Source of the DNA: Ariolimax columbianus
Taxonomy: Eukaryota > Mollusca > Gastropoda > Stylommatophora > Arionidae
Length of the DNA: 64,000 nucleotides
Direction: 5' to 3'
Assembly: GCA_036924085.1 (NCBI GenBank)
Contig: JAVGWX010000012.1
Location: 31,985,272 to 32,049,271, forward strand
The first letter of the stretch is position 1; every line of letters begins with the position of its first letter. The notes under the pieces are model-generated. The model made no database searches and was not told where the DNA came from. It saw only the letters and a program-made list of their open reading frames with translations. The translations under genes and the position numbers were made by a program. Positions 10,681 to 22,404 of this stretch are shown here, piece by piece.

Positions 10681-10910
10681 ATATGTATGTATTTGTATAT
10701 TTATTTGCATATATGTATGCGTATGGTTCACATGTGTGTGTAGTTCACATATGTGTATGGCGTGGTTCATATGTGTGTATGTCCGGTTCACATGTGTGCA
10801 TGTCTGGTTCACATGTGTGTATGTCTGCTTCACATGTGTGTATGTCTGGTTCACATGTGTGTATGTGCGTGGTTCATATGTGTGTGCGTGGTTCATATGT
10901 GTGTATGAAT
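10681..10910. repeat. TG-rich minisatellite, ~21-24 bp units
   Basis: Units of gttcacatgtgtgtatgtctg with length variants, about nine copies at 10727-10905. It directly follows the (GAT)n tail of the LINE end, so the tail may have been the starting point. Open frames on both strands are repeat artefacts. Confidence 0.88.
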
Positions 10911-11504
10911 GTTCCTTGAATGGATCCTGGATCCCCTTTTTGCCAAAGACAGATTAGAACCACTACACTTGCATGCATGTCTTAAAAGGCAACTAACCAA
11001 TAGCTCAACAAATTGAAACCAATGTAAAAGCACGCAAAATGCTTTTGCGCAGATTAAAATAAGTCAACATAAGTGGTTGGACTTCTACTCCGGCTGGAGT
11101 GAAAAAGTGGCAAGAAGTCGAGGAAAACATATGCATATACTAACTAGGATACCCACCGATGTCCGTGATAATTATGCAGGTATAGAATTTATACAGTCTC
11201 TAGACAATCCACGTCTAGACTCTGAAACTGGATAGAATGCAATCTAATGTTACACACCATACCGATTTACGAAATACGCGATTGTTGAACGCGATACGCG
11301 CAGTGGCGTCACTATTTATATTTCGTTATTCCGCCTTTGCAAATTTTTTTTTTTAAATTGTGCAAACTTCGTCGTTTTATCTAATTCATTATAGAGATCA
11401 ATAACGGTCATTATACCAAAGTCGGATCCCTAGATGCGGACGTGCACTAAACCAACACCCTTTTAACTTGCAGACACAGACACATATCCTATATATTATT
11501 GTTA
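10911..11504. other. Unassigned spacer
   Basis: About 600 bases where nothing was recognised, apart from a T-run near 11346-11354. Confidence 0.5.
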
Positions 11505-11765
11505 TGGTTAGCAGTCCCAACTACAGTGGTTTGGCCATGTCTGTAGAATGGAAGAAGATCGGATACCAAAGCGGTCACGGGAGATCAAAAGCCGAGAACG
11601 TCCCAAAGTACGTTGGGAAGACAACATACGACAGTCCCAAAGTGATAGAGGGCTGGATTGGAAAGAGGCCAGGAAAAAGCGGCGGATAGAGCAGCGTGGC
11701 GTTCTCTTTGGCAAACCTCTACACCTCACGGTAGAAGAGGAGCGACTAAGTAAGTAAGTAAGTTA
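11505..11765 (+). mobile_element. LINE 3' end with (TAAG)n tail
   Basis: The plus-strand reading is LQWFGHVCRMEEDRIPKR, then SRERPKVRWEDNIRQ, then DWKEARKKRRIEQRGVLF and a terminal segment ending HLT. This is the C-terminal tail typical of many LINE RTs (WFGHV.RM...., RGRP..RW.D.I). It ends with several TAAG units at about 11746-11763. It is heavily 5'-truncated and a different family from the (GAT)n-tailed one. Confidence 0.75.
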
Positions 11766-12144
11766 GATAGATAATGTGTGCGTGTCAATGCCTGTGTGCT
11801 GCCGAAAGTTAAGTCTCTACCACGTATGTGTGTGACAGTCCGTACATAGTACCGATATTTTACACAACTGTGGCGAGAAATCTCTAGTATTTTTATGTTT
11901 GGAATTGTGTGAAGTGAACCGCTAGAATGATTAGACACATGAGGTAATAGCGTTCCGAAGCATGGACACTCCTGGCCGAGACCAACAATACTATGTTAGC
12001 TTTAAAAATAATTTACACTGGAACAGAAATAGGGTACGAACAGTTCTATAACAATTAGAGATAAAAACAAATAGGCCGTAAATTGGGAGCACAGTTTGTT
12101 ATTCTTTGTCGATTTGTTTTCTACGGCGGAGTGAGCTTTATTGT
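11766..12144. other. Unassigned spacer
   Basis: No gene or repeat recognised in about 380 bases. Confidence 0.5.
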
Positions 12145-12196
12145 ATGTGTTTTGCGCCTAATGGCCCAAGCGTCCGACTTCAGCACGAATTTTAAG
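12145..12196 (-). mobile_element. Fragment of tRNA-headed SINE (tail module)
   Basis: The minus strand carries gtgctgaagtcggacgc followed by gggcc and aggcgcaaaac. This matches the 3' module of the SINE at 52527-52807. The tRNA head is absent. Confidence 0.65.
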
Positions 12197-12417
12197 ATGT
12201 ATTTTGTATCCCTTTAGAGGCCAGTACCTTGTTGAATATGAAGATATCCATGTTTGGGCTGTGGTATGTGTCAGTAATCACGTCGTACACACTTTTCTTT
12301 CTCTCAGCACCAACCTTGTTCACGTTTCCTTCTCCCCTAATCAATTTTCTCTCATAGTTGTCTTCCTTTCTCTTTCATGTCGCAATCTTCTTTACTTCTC
12401 TTTCTCTGACAAGCTCG

Positions 12418-12932
12418 ATAACCTTTCCTTTCTCTCACAATATTGCTAATCTTTCCTTTCTCTCACAATATTGCTAACCTTTCCTTTCTCTCACAATATT
12501 GCTAATCTTTCCTTTCTCTCACAATATTGCTAACCTTTCCTTTCTCTCACAATATTGCTAACCTTTCCTTTCTCTCACAATATTGCTAATCTTTCCTTTC
12601 TGCACCAATCTCTCTCTTTCCTATCTTTCAGCATGTTGTTCAGTTTTCTATTTTCTCACAATCTCGCTAACATTTCCCCTTCTCTAACAATCTCGCTAAC
12701 ATTTCCCCTTCTCTCACAATCTCGCTAACATTTCCCCCTCTCTCACAATCTCGCTAACATTTCCCCTTCTCTCACAATCTCGCTAACATTTCCCCTTCTC
12801 TAACAATCTCGCTAACATTTCCCCTTCTCTAACAATCTCGCTAACATTTCCCCTTCTCTAACAATCTCGCTAACATTTCCCCTTCTCTAACAATCTCGCT
12901 AACATTTCCCTTTCTCTAACAATCTCGCTAAC
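12418..12932. repeat. Two related 29-bp arrays
   Basis: The left array (12418-12600) uses 29-bp units of the type aacctttcctttctctcac plus aatattgcta. The right array (12640-12932) uses acattt..ccttctctaac plus aatctcgcta. They share the same frame of conserved positions and are separated by ~40 bases of degenerate CT-rich sequence. They look like two expansions from one ancestral unit. Confidence 0.9.
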
Positions 12933-13036
12933 CAGAAATTAATAACCAATTCATCAATTCTGACAATCCTGAAGTTTCTGAGACAGACGGGACTCCAAGG
13001 AAAGCGGAAACTATAAGCATACAAGTCTTGTGTTTC

Positions 13037-13473
13037 CAGCTTGTTCGGCTTGGAGTCGTACTTGAATGAAGAAAGTTTTACCGCCAACTTGCCCTGCTTG
13101 GAGACAAACTGGATTAAAGAAAGTTTTACCGCCAAATTGTCCGGCTTGGAGACAAACTTCACTAAAGGAAGTTTTACCGCCAACTTCTCCGACTTTGAGA
13201 CAAACTTGACTAAAGAAAGTTTTACTGCCAAATTGTCCGGCTTGGAGACAAACTTGACTAAAGAAAGTTTTACCGCCAACTTCTCCGACTTTGAGACAAA
13301 CTTGACTTAAGAAAGTTTTACTGCCAAATTGTCCGGCTTGGAGACAAACTTCACTAAAGAAACTTTTACCGCCAACTTCTCCGACTTTGAGACAAACTTG
13401 ACTAAAGAAAGTTTTACTGCCAAATTGTCCGGCTTGGATACAAACTTGACTAAAGAAAGTTTTACCGCCACGT
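13037..13473. repeat. 48-bp array with alternating unit types
   Basis: About nine 48-bp units (gaaagttttaccgccaac, then a variable block, then gagacaaacttgactaaa). From about 13132 the variable block alternates strictly between ttgtccggcttgg and ttctccgactttg, giving a 96-bp higher-order unit. Open frames on both strands follow from a 48-base (16-codon) unit. Confidence 0.92.
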
Positions 13474-14297
13474 ATTTACTAGCAGACGATTAGATAAATA
13501 GCTTCTCGTAGCAACGTTACTGGGTTCAGATATTGGTTTCTAAATATTCAGTCTGTCCCTCCTGTAAGTAGCTAACTACCTGACTTACTGTTATGAATGT
13601 GGATGCAATGAGGAAGGGGTGTGGCCACGCAATTTCCAAATAAACTGTGGCATTGTACAATGAAGCCAAAAGAATATTGCACCTCCGTCATCGACGGCAG
13701 TCTGTTCTACGACCACCTTTAGCATCTTCAACACAGCCATAATTCATGTATTCCTCTTGTAAAAAGTTTAAACTCACATTTCATGCTTAACTCATTCATT
13801 CAAGGAATACTTTGCACTCCTGAACACATCATGTCTTGCAATGTAAAACTGCTACTAGAAAGTACAAGTGCACTTGTAAATTCAGGAATATTTGATACGG
13901 AGAAAACCTTTTTTTTGTATGAGTATAACAACTGTTCAAGCCAACATATCAGTTTCGCGGAACTGCAAGAAAGTTTGAGAGCCAATATATCGTCTCTACG
14001 GAGTGAGACAGTACAATTACGCAACATATAAAAAATGGGGGCCGTGACACTCACAGGTTGAGAATCATTGGTCAGAATGTAAAGTTGCATGTATAACGTG
14101 TCTGTGTCGGGACTTTGTCTGCAAACAGTCCAGGTAAGCCAAATGGGCAATGGGCCAACTAGTTCGCGAGCTTGGCGGTGTGAGAGAAACCTATCCGTTC
14201 GAACTGAAGTTAGTTTTGTTCCCTCTCTTGTTGCAGATTATATTACTTACGGCGAAGGTACGGGTGCTACACTGTAACCTGCCAGGCTTCACGTAAT
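13474..14297. other. Unassigned DNA
   Basis: About 820 bases. Reading frames of 82 and 116 residues exist on opposite strands around 13783-14150, but they overlap each other, lack recognisable motifs and have no visible gene context. They are treated as chance. Confidence 0.45.
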
Positions 14298-14309
14298 AGA
14301 TGGCTAAGC

Positions 14310-14664
14310 GGGATCAAAATGCTGAGCAGTGCATGAGCTGTAGAGATCAGTGCGCCACAGCTGATTGATAGCGTCAGGGCCAGCGACCCAGAGCTGCCAA
14401 AACCCTTCTCCACCTCCACATGGTGATCCTGTATAACATGCTGCCATAGAGCAGACTGATTACGGAGATGAGATCGAAAAGGGAAGTCTAACCCGGTACC
14501 AAAAACGTCAATATAAAGTCGGATGCGTCGAACCAAAAGGTGCAAATATCGCAGTGAAGCTATAAACTACGACACAACGTATTCCGTTCTCCAGACTACA
14601 TTCTGCTACTTGAGCTCTTTTCAGGGTTTGGTAGCGGGAGATTAAGAACGAACGACAAATAAGA
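14310..14664 (+). mobile_element. Short retroposon family L, full-length copy
   Basis: This ~355-bp copy starts gggatcaaaatgctgagc. It passes the cctccac..ggtgatcctg segment, the aagtcggatg..cg module and the catt.cgttctccagactac segment, then ends gtagcgggagattaag plus gaacgaacgac. An imperfect target-site duplication flanks it: agatggctaagc at 14298-14309 and agacgtctaagc at 14665-14676 (10 of 12 match). No coding capacity was seen. Clear pol III boxes were not recognised, so the head is of unknown origin. Confidence 0.82.
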
Positions 14665-14734
14665 AGACGTCTAAGCAAGGTTGGCACGGGTCTTGTAATT
14701 ACATCTTGAATAAACTACAAAAATATCAACGTTT

Positions 14735-14806
14735 GAAGTCTGGTATGTACTTTCTGAAGGCCTATGTCCCACAAGGGGATGCAGCGGTTTTAATTGATTG
14801 ATTGAT
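14735..14806 (+). mobile_element. LINE 3' terminal scrap with (TTGA)n tail
   Basis: The sequence gtcccacaaggggatgc followed by agcggttttaattgattgattga resembles the 3' end at 27320-27415, which ends ggctttgattgattga. The last bases are a short (ATTG)n tail. Only the extreme 3' end is present. Confidence 0.5.
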
Positions 14807-14876
14807 GGCGATGTTCCACATTCAACCACAGACAGTCATTGTTATTATACCCACTACACATAAGACTGTGCAGCTG

Positions 14877-15062
14877 GGAATTCGGTGGCCTAAGGATCGT
14901 GAGATTGGTTTGCAAGCCTAAAGCACCGGATTCAAATCTCGTATAGCTCAATTTGACGTTCCTGGCACGTCGAAGGTTTTTCATGATCTGGCCTTTTTTT
15001 CCCGTCAACCCCGCTGTAAATGGGTACTTGAACAAACCCAGGAAATCACGGGGCCGCGACAA
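14877..15062 (+). mobile_element. tRNA-headed SINE, second family
   Basis: The head has a plausible internal pol III promoter: an A-box-like tggcctaagga at 14888-14898 and a B-box-like ggattcaaatc. Downstream is a ctgtaaatgggtac motif at about 15012-15025. A related motif (ttgtaaattggtacc) appears downstream of another tRNA-like head at 34318-34480. It lies in a non-tRNA context and cannot be a functional tRNA gene. Confidence 0.6.
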
Positions 15063-16460
15063 GAGCTGCAGATTTCGTGCTCTGTCGTCTGAACTTTTGA
15101 GTAATGAAAGGGACTAAACACAAATGAGGACGCCCAGGTCTGTTCTTTGAGCCATTTTCCATGTTCAAGCAAGCCAGAGTGTGAGCCAGTGTGTCGGTTT
15201 CTGATCTGTATGTATGAGCGTGTCTACGTCGGAAGGGGATTATATATTCACGTACCGTAGTGGTTAGTGGTATTGCTAACAAAATCGAGCTTGTATGTGT
15301 TTGGATCTATGAAGCATTTAAGGTCGTCATACTCCAGTAAAGTTGCTAACTCATCATTTAGAAACTACCAAACATAAGATAAATAAAAGAGGGATATGGA
15401 ACGTCATGCAACGTGGAATGACTTAAGTCAAGACAAACCGTTATGCAATCATCAACGTGGAATGATTTAAGACAATCCATTAGACAATCATCAACACTTT
15501 TGTTTATGTACATGATCAATATTGATGTAGTTCACCGGAATGATTTATATGGACGAGGAATAAAGGTCGCTTACACTTGCAGTAGCTAAGCAGTATACAT
15601 GCTATGTTTTTATGTTATCTATAATTGAAAACAACAAACTGTGCTGCGATCGTCTTTGAATCCTAAACTCGATTTGGGAGGTACAGAAGGGATGGTTATG
15701 GGTGTATAACAGTAATAAAACCTTTGGGTTCTCGTGTGGATGTAACGCCCTGGTCATGTCGGAGTTTGTTGGAATGAAAGAGCTGACATCCTAACCTTAG
15801 GGCCCTCAAAGTGGGGGCATTGATAATAAACAATTGATGACGTGATTAGCAACCGCCGCTTGGGGGAAGATACTGCAATCGACGAACAAGCAATGCACAC
15901 GATACAGGATTTTGAAATCATACGCGGGTCAAGCAGAGAGGGGCGCCTGAGAGATGATGCTGAAGGGTGTGAACAGACAGCGAGCTACGGAAACCGTCAT
16001 TACCTACGCTCTTCGTCATATACTGTGAGGGACAGAGAATAGGTCTACAACGGCGTCAATATTTACCTGAACAGAACATAGCAACAACAAAAACACGTCT
16101 TATGGAAGTTTTAAACCTCTTTCACTTTGGTCGTAAGATTTGTATTCAAACTGTTGAGTCACGTGCTTCTCGCAGTTTCCGAATGCCCACAATGAGTAGG
16201 TTACACTTGTGTGCGCTCTGAAAAGGACGTTAAGTGGCGGGTTACAGTAGCTTTCCTCACATCCCGAGCGTGCTGATGAAGGTGGACCGGGATACTCCAA
16301 GCGGTTGTGCTATGCTTGGCTTCATCTATGTGTCACTCACTACTACGGGGATCACGTCGATCCCTCACCTCGGTAGCCAGGCTGCCGTGAAACCAGCCCG
16401 TTTCCAGGGAAGGCTACTTGGAAGCCGATGTGAGGTGCTTGGCCTCTGTATTTTTGCCTG
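15063..16460. other. Unassigned DNA
   Basis: About 1.4 kb in which no transposon protein, SINE head or tandem array was recognised. Small open frames (66-78 residues) have no motifs. This is one of the larger repeat-poor stretches. Confidence 0.5.
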
Positions 16461-16535
16461 ACCCTGACTAACATGTCTGATCAGTATATTTTGCCTGACC
16501 CTGACTAACATGTCTGATCAGTATATTTTGCCTGA
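16461..16535. repeat. 37-bp tandem duplication
   Basis: Two adjoining copies of a 37-bp unit (ccctgactaacatgtctgat plus cagtatattttgcctga) with no visible differences, which suggests a recent duplication. Confidence 0.9.
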
Positions 16536-16950
16536 GCAGACGTTAGTTTTTCACCGCACTGGCTTCTCGTATTTTTGTTTAACAATCACTATCAATTATC
16601 TCATCTCCAAACATCAACCACATTGCTGTCACAGCAGGCTATTGCTGAACGGGCCGCATGTGCCCATCGCTGCGTGTGTCACACCCATGCCTAAGACCCA
16701 GTTGAGTGAAAAGTGCCACAGACAGAATCCAGGTATACAATTTAAAAAAGAAAACACAAGCTAACAGTCTCAATGGCCTCGTCATACTGTCGGTAAATAG
16801 CACATTTCTTGAAAGAATTGCACTTTCTCCCCGACTGACAAGAGCCTGGTTAGCCTGACAAGCTAGGCCTTTCAGCCACGCTAACACTGACACTTGAAGG
16901 TCAGACTTTCATTATCAAATATCCAGGTGTTACGTTCTTTTTATCCGGCC

Positions 16951-17116
16951 TCTTCTTCTTCTGCGTTTGTTCTCAATCTCCCGGTACTAAAGTCCTGAAC
17001 AGAGTTTTGTAAGTAGCAGGATGTAGTTATGAGAACGGTATACGTTGTGTCGCTAGTTTACAGTTTGACTGCGATATTTGCACCTTTCGGTCCGACACAT
17101 CCGTCTTCGGCAGATC
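16951..17116 (-). mobile_element. Short retroposon family L, short form
   Basis: The minus strand carries only the 3' half of the family: gccgaagacggatgtgtc, ggtgcaaatatcgcagt, acatcctgctactt, a tract around ctctgttcagg, then gggagattgag and a GAAGAAG tail. It starts at the same point as the copy at 27112-27278, so this looks like a defined short subfamily. A possible duplication flanks it: ttatccggcc at 16941-16950 and ttatcacgcc at 17117-17126 (8 of 10). Confidence 0.78.
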
Positions 17117-17191
17117 TTATCACGCCTAAATCTTCTTCGTCGAATTGTGTTTGACGACATTGAAGGCGTGTACGTGAAAAAAGAGCTGAAT

Positions 17192-17860
<669 letters not shown>

Positions 17861-18004
17861 GTGTTATTTCCGGATACAAATCAACTCTTTTTCAATAATC
17901 CATGTGGAGATTATAACGATCGAGCAGAATGCGCATGCGCAATTTAACGTACAAAATGGCCGATTGCTGTCGACGTGCATTGTGGGAGACTTGTGAGACT
18001 TAAT

Positions 18005-19203
18005 TCGTGTTTCTTTTAATAGTCAGAGAGCGTGAAACCTTCTGAAACCTATACAAGATTGAAGGTTTAGTATGGAGACAGTTGTTTGAGTCAGAGGAGA
18101 GTGTATGAATGGGCGGGAAGATTTCAAAACGAAAAAAAAACGCCATTGATGAACCGCGGCGTGCTAGGTCCGACAGCGTGGCAACTGACACAGCGAAACA
18201 GCATATTGACCAGCCATTCCATGACAATTGACGAGTCACTGTTGAGGAAATAATCCTAGATTTTAACATGAGTCACGGCGCTGCGCACAGAATTGCCCAG
18301 ATAACCTCGTTTATAATGACGCGTGTAGCAGATGGGTACAAATCCAGATGTCCGATGATCTCAGGCATGCATGGCAGACGATTTGTCAGGAGCATTTTGA
18401 CCGCAGTGCTCGTAAAGAAGATATTTTGCTCCATGAACGTGTGGCAGGAGACGAGTCCTGGGTGCACAATTACGAAGGAGTGAGTAAGAGACAATCGATG
18501 CAATGAAAGCACCTGTTGTCTCCAGCTAAGTAAAATTCAAAACACAGGCGTCCGCTGTTATAGCCATGATGGCCATCTTTTGGGATGTTAATGACCTTCT
18601 ATTGGGGCCTTTCCAGGAAAGGGCTGAAACGATGACTAGTGCTTGATACAGTGACAGGCTAGTCAACAAGCTGAAGCCCTCGTTACGGCCCAAACGCCGG
18701 GGACTTCTCTCAAAAACAGTTTTGTTGCTGCACGACAACACCCGCCCATACATGGCAGCGCATACATTGGATACAGTTCGTGGTCTGAAATTTGAGGTCT
18801 TAAAACATCCAGCATGCAGTGGATACAGTTCGTGGTCTGAAATTTGAGGTCTTGAAATATCCAGCATGCAGTGGATACAGTTCGTGGTTTGAAATTTGAG
18901 GTTTTGAAACATCCAGCATACAGTGGATACAGTTTGTGGTCTGAAATTTGAGGTCTTGAAACATCCATCATACAGTGGATACAGTTCGTGGTCTGACATT
19001 TGAGGTTTTGAAACATCCAGCATACAGTCCTAACAAGGGGGAAATGGGCGAGGTGCAAAATTGGTTAAAGGTCACACCAAAAATATATTTTTTTTAAAGA
19101 CATCTAGAAGACAGGTGGGAAAATTGTATTGCCATACACGGAGACTTTGTTGACAAATTAGACACCCAAAATATTATTAATAAAATTGCTGTTACTTAAT
19201 GAA
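18005..19203 (+). mobile_element. Mariner-like transposon, degenerate transposase
   Basis: Across shifting plus-strand frames the order is that of a SETMAR-type mariner transposase. The N-terminal part has VKPSETY and RVYEWAGRF. The middle has VAGDESWVHNYEG (first catalytic Asp present), AVIAMMAIFWD and SDRLVNKLKP. The later part has RRGLLSKTVLLLHDNTRP (second Asp present) and GLKFEVLKHPAYSPN. It then jumps to EVQNWLKVTPK and DRWENCIAIHGDFV, so the LAPSD-type segment with the third catalytic Asp is missing. Many frameshifts and a 52-bp internal array make it dead. It ends with gctgttacttaatga, as does the related copy ending at 63371. Terminal inverted repeats could not be placed. Confidence 0.82.
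18769..19028. repeat. 52-bp array, 5 units, inside mariner
   Basis: Five 52-bp units starting ggatacagttcgtggtctg lie exactly where the transposase encodes LDTVRGLKFEVLKHPA. The unit is therefore duplicated transposase coding sequence. It is not a multiple of three, so each unit shifts the frame. Confidence 0.92.
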
Positions 19204-19438
19204 CGTATATACTTTGATCACATCAAGAGACACAACGGTCTCGAGAGAACAGTGATGGAAGGTATGGTGTCAGACAAAAGGTAGGGGTAGACCAAGAAAA
19301 AGTTCGCACCAAGATATCAGGAATGCCTGAGTATGACTATGGCTGAGGCTGGAGTTTTGGCAAGGGAACGAGTTTCTTTCAGGCAGACTGTGATGGGAGC
19401 GACGTTCTATAAAGGAAATGCTACATGATGATGATGAT
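19204..19438 (+). mobile_element. LINE 3' end with (GAT)n tail (copy 3)
   Basis: Nucleotide-level match to 38835-39048 and 10455-10680: cacatcaagagacacaacgg, gagagaacagtgatgg, gtaggggtagaccaag, ggaatgcctgagtatga, gagtttctttcaggca, then ggaaatgctacatgatg and (GAT)n. It begins right at the mariner 3' end, so the mariner may have inserted into a longer LINE copy or joined it by deletion. Confidence 0.8.
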
Positions 19439-19768
19439 ATATATTGATATATATATCCTTTTTCACAAATCCCAGCACGGCCAGGACAGTAGATCTACAA
19501 GTGAGATCAGTAAGTTTCAGGGCTACTATGTCCATTAAAGGCGTCCGTATGAAGCGTCTGCGTTCTATGAGAAAGGTGGCCAGGCCCTTTTCTGTTTGCG
19601 TTTACTTCGATAATTTTATAACGATAAGGTACGCATGTACAACTGAGTCAACTGGGACAGCTGGATAGATGGAAACGCAAACAAGGGTAACGTTGCCATC
19701 AGAAACATGAGCATACTACCATGCTTCTGCAGCGGATCTGGCTTTTGTTTTTGTTTTTAAAAGGGCAT
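19439..19768. other. Unassigned spacer
   Basis: About 330 bases with no recognised content. Confidence 0.45.
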
Positions 19769-19995
19769 GTTCTGACAGGTGCACTATAATACTAATGTTC
19801 TGACAGGTATACTATAATACTAATGTTCTGACATGTATACTATAATACTACTGTTATGACAGGTACTGTATAATACTAATGTTCCAACATGTACTCTACA
19901 TTTCTAATGATCTGACAGGTACGCTATAACAGAACTGTTCTGAAAGGTGCACTATGAAACTAATGTTCTGACAACTACACTATGATACACATTAT
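19769..19995. repeat. 28-bp array, about 8 diverged units
   Basis: Units of gttctgacaggtatactat plus aatactaat. Divergence increases toward the right end. No reading frame of note. Confidence 0.85.
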
Positions 19996-20446
19996 TCAAC
20001 GCCTAGCAGGACTGATCTCATGCCGGTTGCAACACCAACAACATTGTGGACATATCATAATATAACCAGAAGGATTGGTCTGTGGGTGAAAGTACCGTAC
20101 CTCATCAAAATGAAGCAAAAATGAAAAAATAACAACTTCTTCCTCTTTTTCACTTTCTTCGTTCGCAGTCAGACCTTCATATGCATAACTGCAACAAAGA
20201 TAACAGTCAGCTCAAGGTTTTAGACATCGTCATACAATTTCTCACGCAGGGATACTGGTTGACACCACATGACTCTGCTGTAGCTAGTTTATGTTGTGTA
20301 GGTCTACAAGAAATACTCGGATCACAAAAGCCTAGAGACAATAATACAGAATCGAACTATCTAACTCTACTCAACACCATGCAGGGATCATGTATTTACA
20401 TATCTATTTTTATTATCTTTATCAATATTATATCTTTTTCTGCATA
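19996..20446. other. Unassigned spacer
   Basis: No element recognised. A 107-residue frame at 20181-20504 runs into the family L fragment and is treated as chance. Confidence 0.4.
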
Positions 20447-20545
20447 TATTCTCAATCTTCCGATACCAAACCCTGAACATGGCTTTGCAAGTAGCAGGAT
20501 GTAGTCAGGAGAACAGAATGCGTTGTGTCGGAATGTTTGTTTATT
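20447..20545 (-). mobile_element. Short retroposon family L, partial
   Basis: About 100 bases of the family's 3' part on the minus strand: cgcattctgttctcctgac, acatcctgctacttgcaaag, ggtttggtatcgg and attgagaat. The gcaaag variant places it with the short subfamily (16951, 27112). Confidence 0.7.
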
Positions 20546-21810
20546 TCACCCAAACAGAAAAACAACGTGCCTTACCGGAGATTCGATCCGATGTCCTCCT
20601 TGTGGGCAGACAGGCATCGACAGTATTCAGCAACAGTGTCAGTGGCTTTGTCTGCTCTAACTCTAGTTATGTACCAATTTGCAGCATGGAAGACAGAAGA
20701 GTGTGAAGCCTAGACGTGATCTCGGAGCACTTCTTCTTCTTCGTATTGTTCCTATTACACTCTCGCCTGATTATAGGGGATTGCTACAAATGGCTTCCCA
20801 TAGTAAGCCTGCGCCAAAGCCAACAATGAAACGATAAAGGCAGTGACATAGCTGACACTGCCGACGTGGATGAAGTGTGATAAAACGTCATTGTACTAGG
20901 TCTGTTTCTTTTAAATATGGTAAGCAGTCCCGTTCCTCTCTGCCTTTCATTCCGTAATGACAAGTCAGGTATGATTTACAACGGGGTGGACATGAATGCG
21001 TCAAGACGGAACAAATATAAAAGAATTCTTTACTTATGCACTTATACCAAACACCCGGAACGTATGCTGGCATAAGACCTTCACGCCAATTGCTCTAACA
21101 AAAGCAGTAGTCAGCTCAGATTCAATGACACTGCTAGCTATGCAGCTTCTGAAGCGGGGAAAGATTGCATATATTCATACAATGGTCCTGTTTCACATAT
21201 TTACTTTCATTGCTCCGTCCCCTCAATGCAACCAATTATCAAGATATTTCCTGCGGAAATGAACATGCTTGAAAAGATATGCGATATTTTTGGTTTTCCA
21301 TTCGTAGACAAAACAACTTTGTCAAATCTAATGAGGCGTCTTTATATTTAAAAAAAACTGCCTTAGTTTTGTAGCCATATTTCTAACTAGCTCTGTTTCA
21401 CAGATAAATATAGGATACTGTTAAGGACTGGGGTTTTATTTAGCCGTCTTCGTTGGATATGTTCGCTAATTTATCACCAGGTGTTTTTCAATGTTCTTAC
21501 ACGCATACCGCCCAATAGCCCGTAATAAAACGTTAAATAGTTTCCCCCCACGGGTTAAGTCAGCAAGGCGTAAGGCTAACCTGTTCTAGTTCTCGTTGCT
21601 GTTCGCCTAAGTGTATGAACACCAGGCTCAAGAAATGGCACGGTTATTTTTTTAAATGATCGCTATTTTATGTCAGACCTTTTTTTTTGCACATATATTT
21701 AAAAAAATGCTTTACGCCCTCGTTGGACCTGACTATAACTGGAAACCAGTTCTCCTAGTTCACCTTTCTTATTTTCGCTTCTTGTACAGCATAAGGCCAC
21801 TTCTATACTT
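20546..21810. other. Unassigned DNA
   Basis: About 1.26 kb with no recognised element. Short frames near 20525-20713 and 20996-21262 show no motifs. Confidence 0.45.
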
Positions 21811-21830
21811 CCCCCCCCCCCCCCCCCCCC
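21811..21830. repeat. Poly-C run (20)
   Basis: Twenty consecutive C on the plus strand. This length is prone to slippage, so the assembled length may not be exact. Confidence 0.9.
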
Positions 21831-22036
21831 TTATAGAGAACCCTGTAGCCCAGATATGTGATCATTATGTAGAATATCCTATGTAGAACGTCAGTTTCAT
21901 CAGTGCCTGTTGTAAGATGCGATATTTGGCCAGGTCTCCAGACTTCGTCTCTGTCATCGTCAGAACATCTTTGAGGCGTGTCAATCTTCTCTTTGATCTG
22001 ACTGCCTCGTTTTCTAAGTACCATAATATCCAGTAC

Positions 22037-22402
22037 TGATCAAGATGCTGAATTTTGTAGGGATGTGATGATCAGTGATTATAGTTGACTGTAAGAGTCA
22101 GAGCCAGCGAATCAGATCTGCAAGCGAACCAGATCTGCAAAGATCCATTCTACACCTCCGCGAGGTGGTCCTGGATAACAGGCTGCAGCAGAGCAGGTTG
22201 GCTTAGGAGAAGGGATCGAAGAGGTAAGGAGAACTCGGTACTCAAAAATTCCTGCTGAAGTCGGATGTGTCGGACAAAAGGTGCTAATATCATAGTCCAA
22301 CTGTAAACTACGACACAACTTATTTTGTTCTTCGAACAACATCCTGCTGCTTAAACATTCCAAGACTTGGTAGCGGGAGATTGCGAACGAACGAAGAAGA
22401 AA
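22037..22402 (+). mobile_element. Short retroposon family L, near full length
   Basis: It begins gatcaagatgctga. It keeps the cctccgcgaggtggtcctgg, aggctgcagcagagcag and gaagtcggatgtgtcggac segments, and ends tggtagcgggagattgcg plus gaacgaacgaagaagaa. A partly duplicated gaaccagatctgcaa motif lies near 22112-22140. The 32-bp array starts within a few bases of the 3' tail. Confidence 0.8.
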
Positions 22403-22404
22403 TA

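Noticed and set aside
13783..14150. Overlapping frames of 82 and 116 residues on opposite strands
   Set aside because: No recognisable motif, no splice or promoter context that I could support, and each lies antisense to the other.
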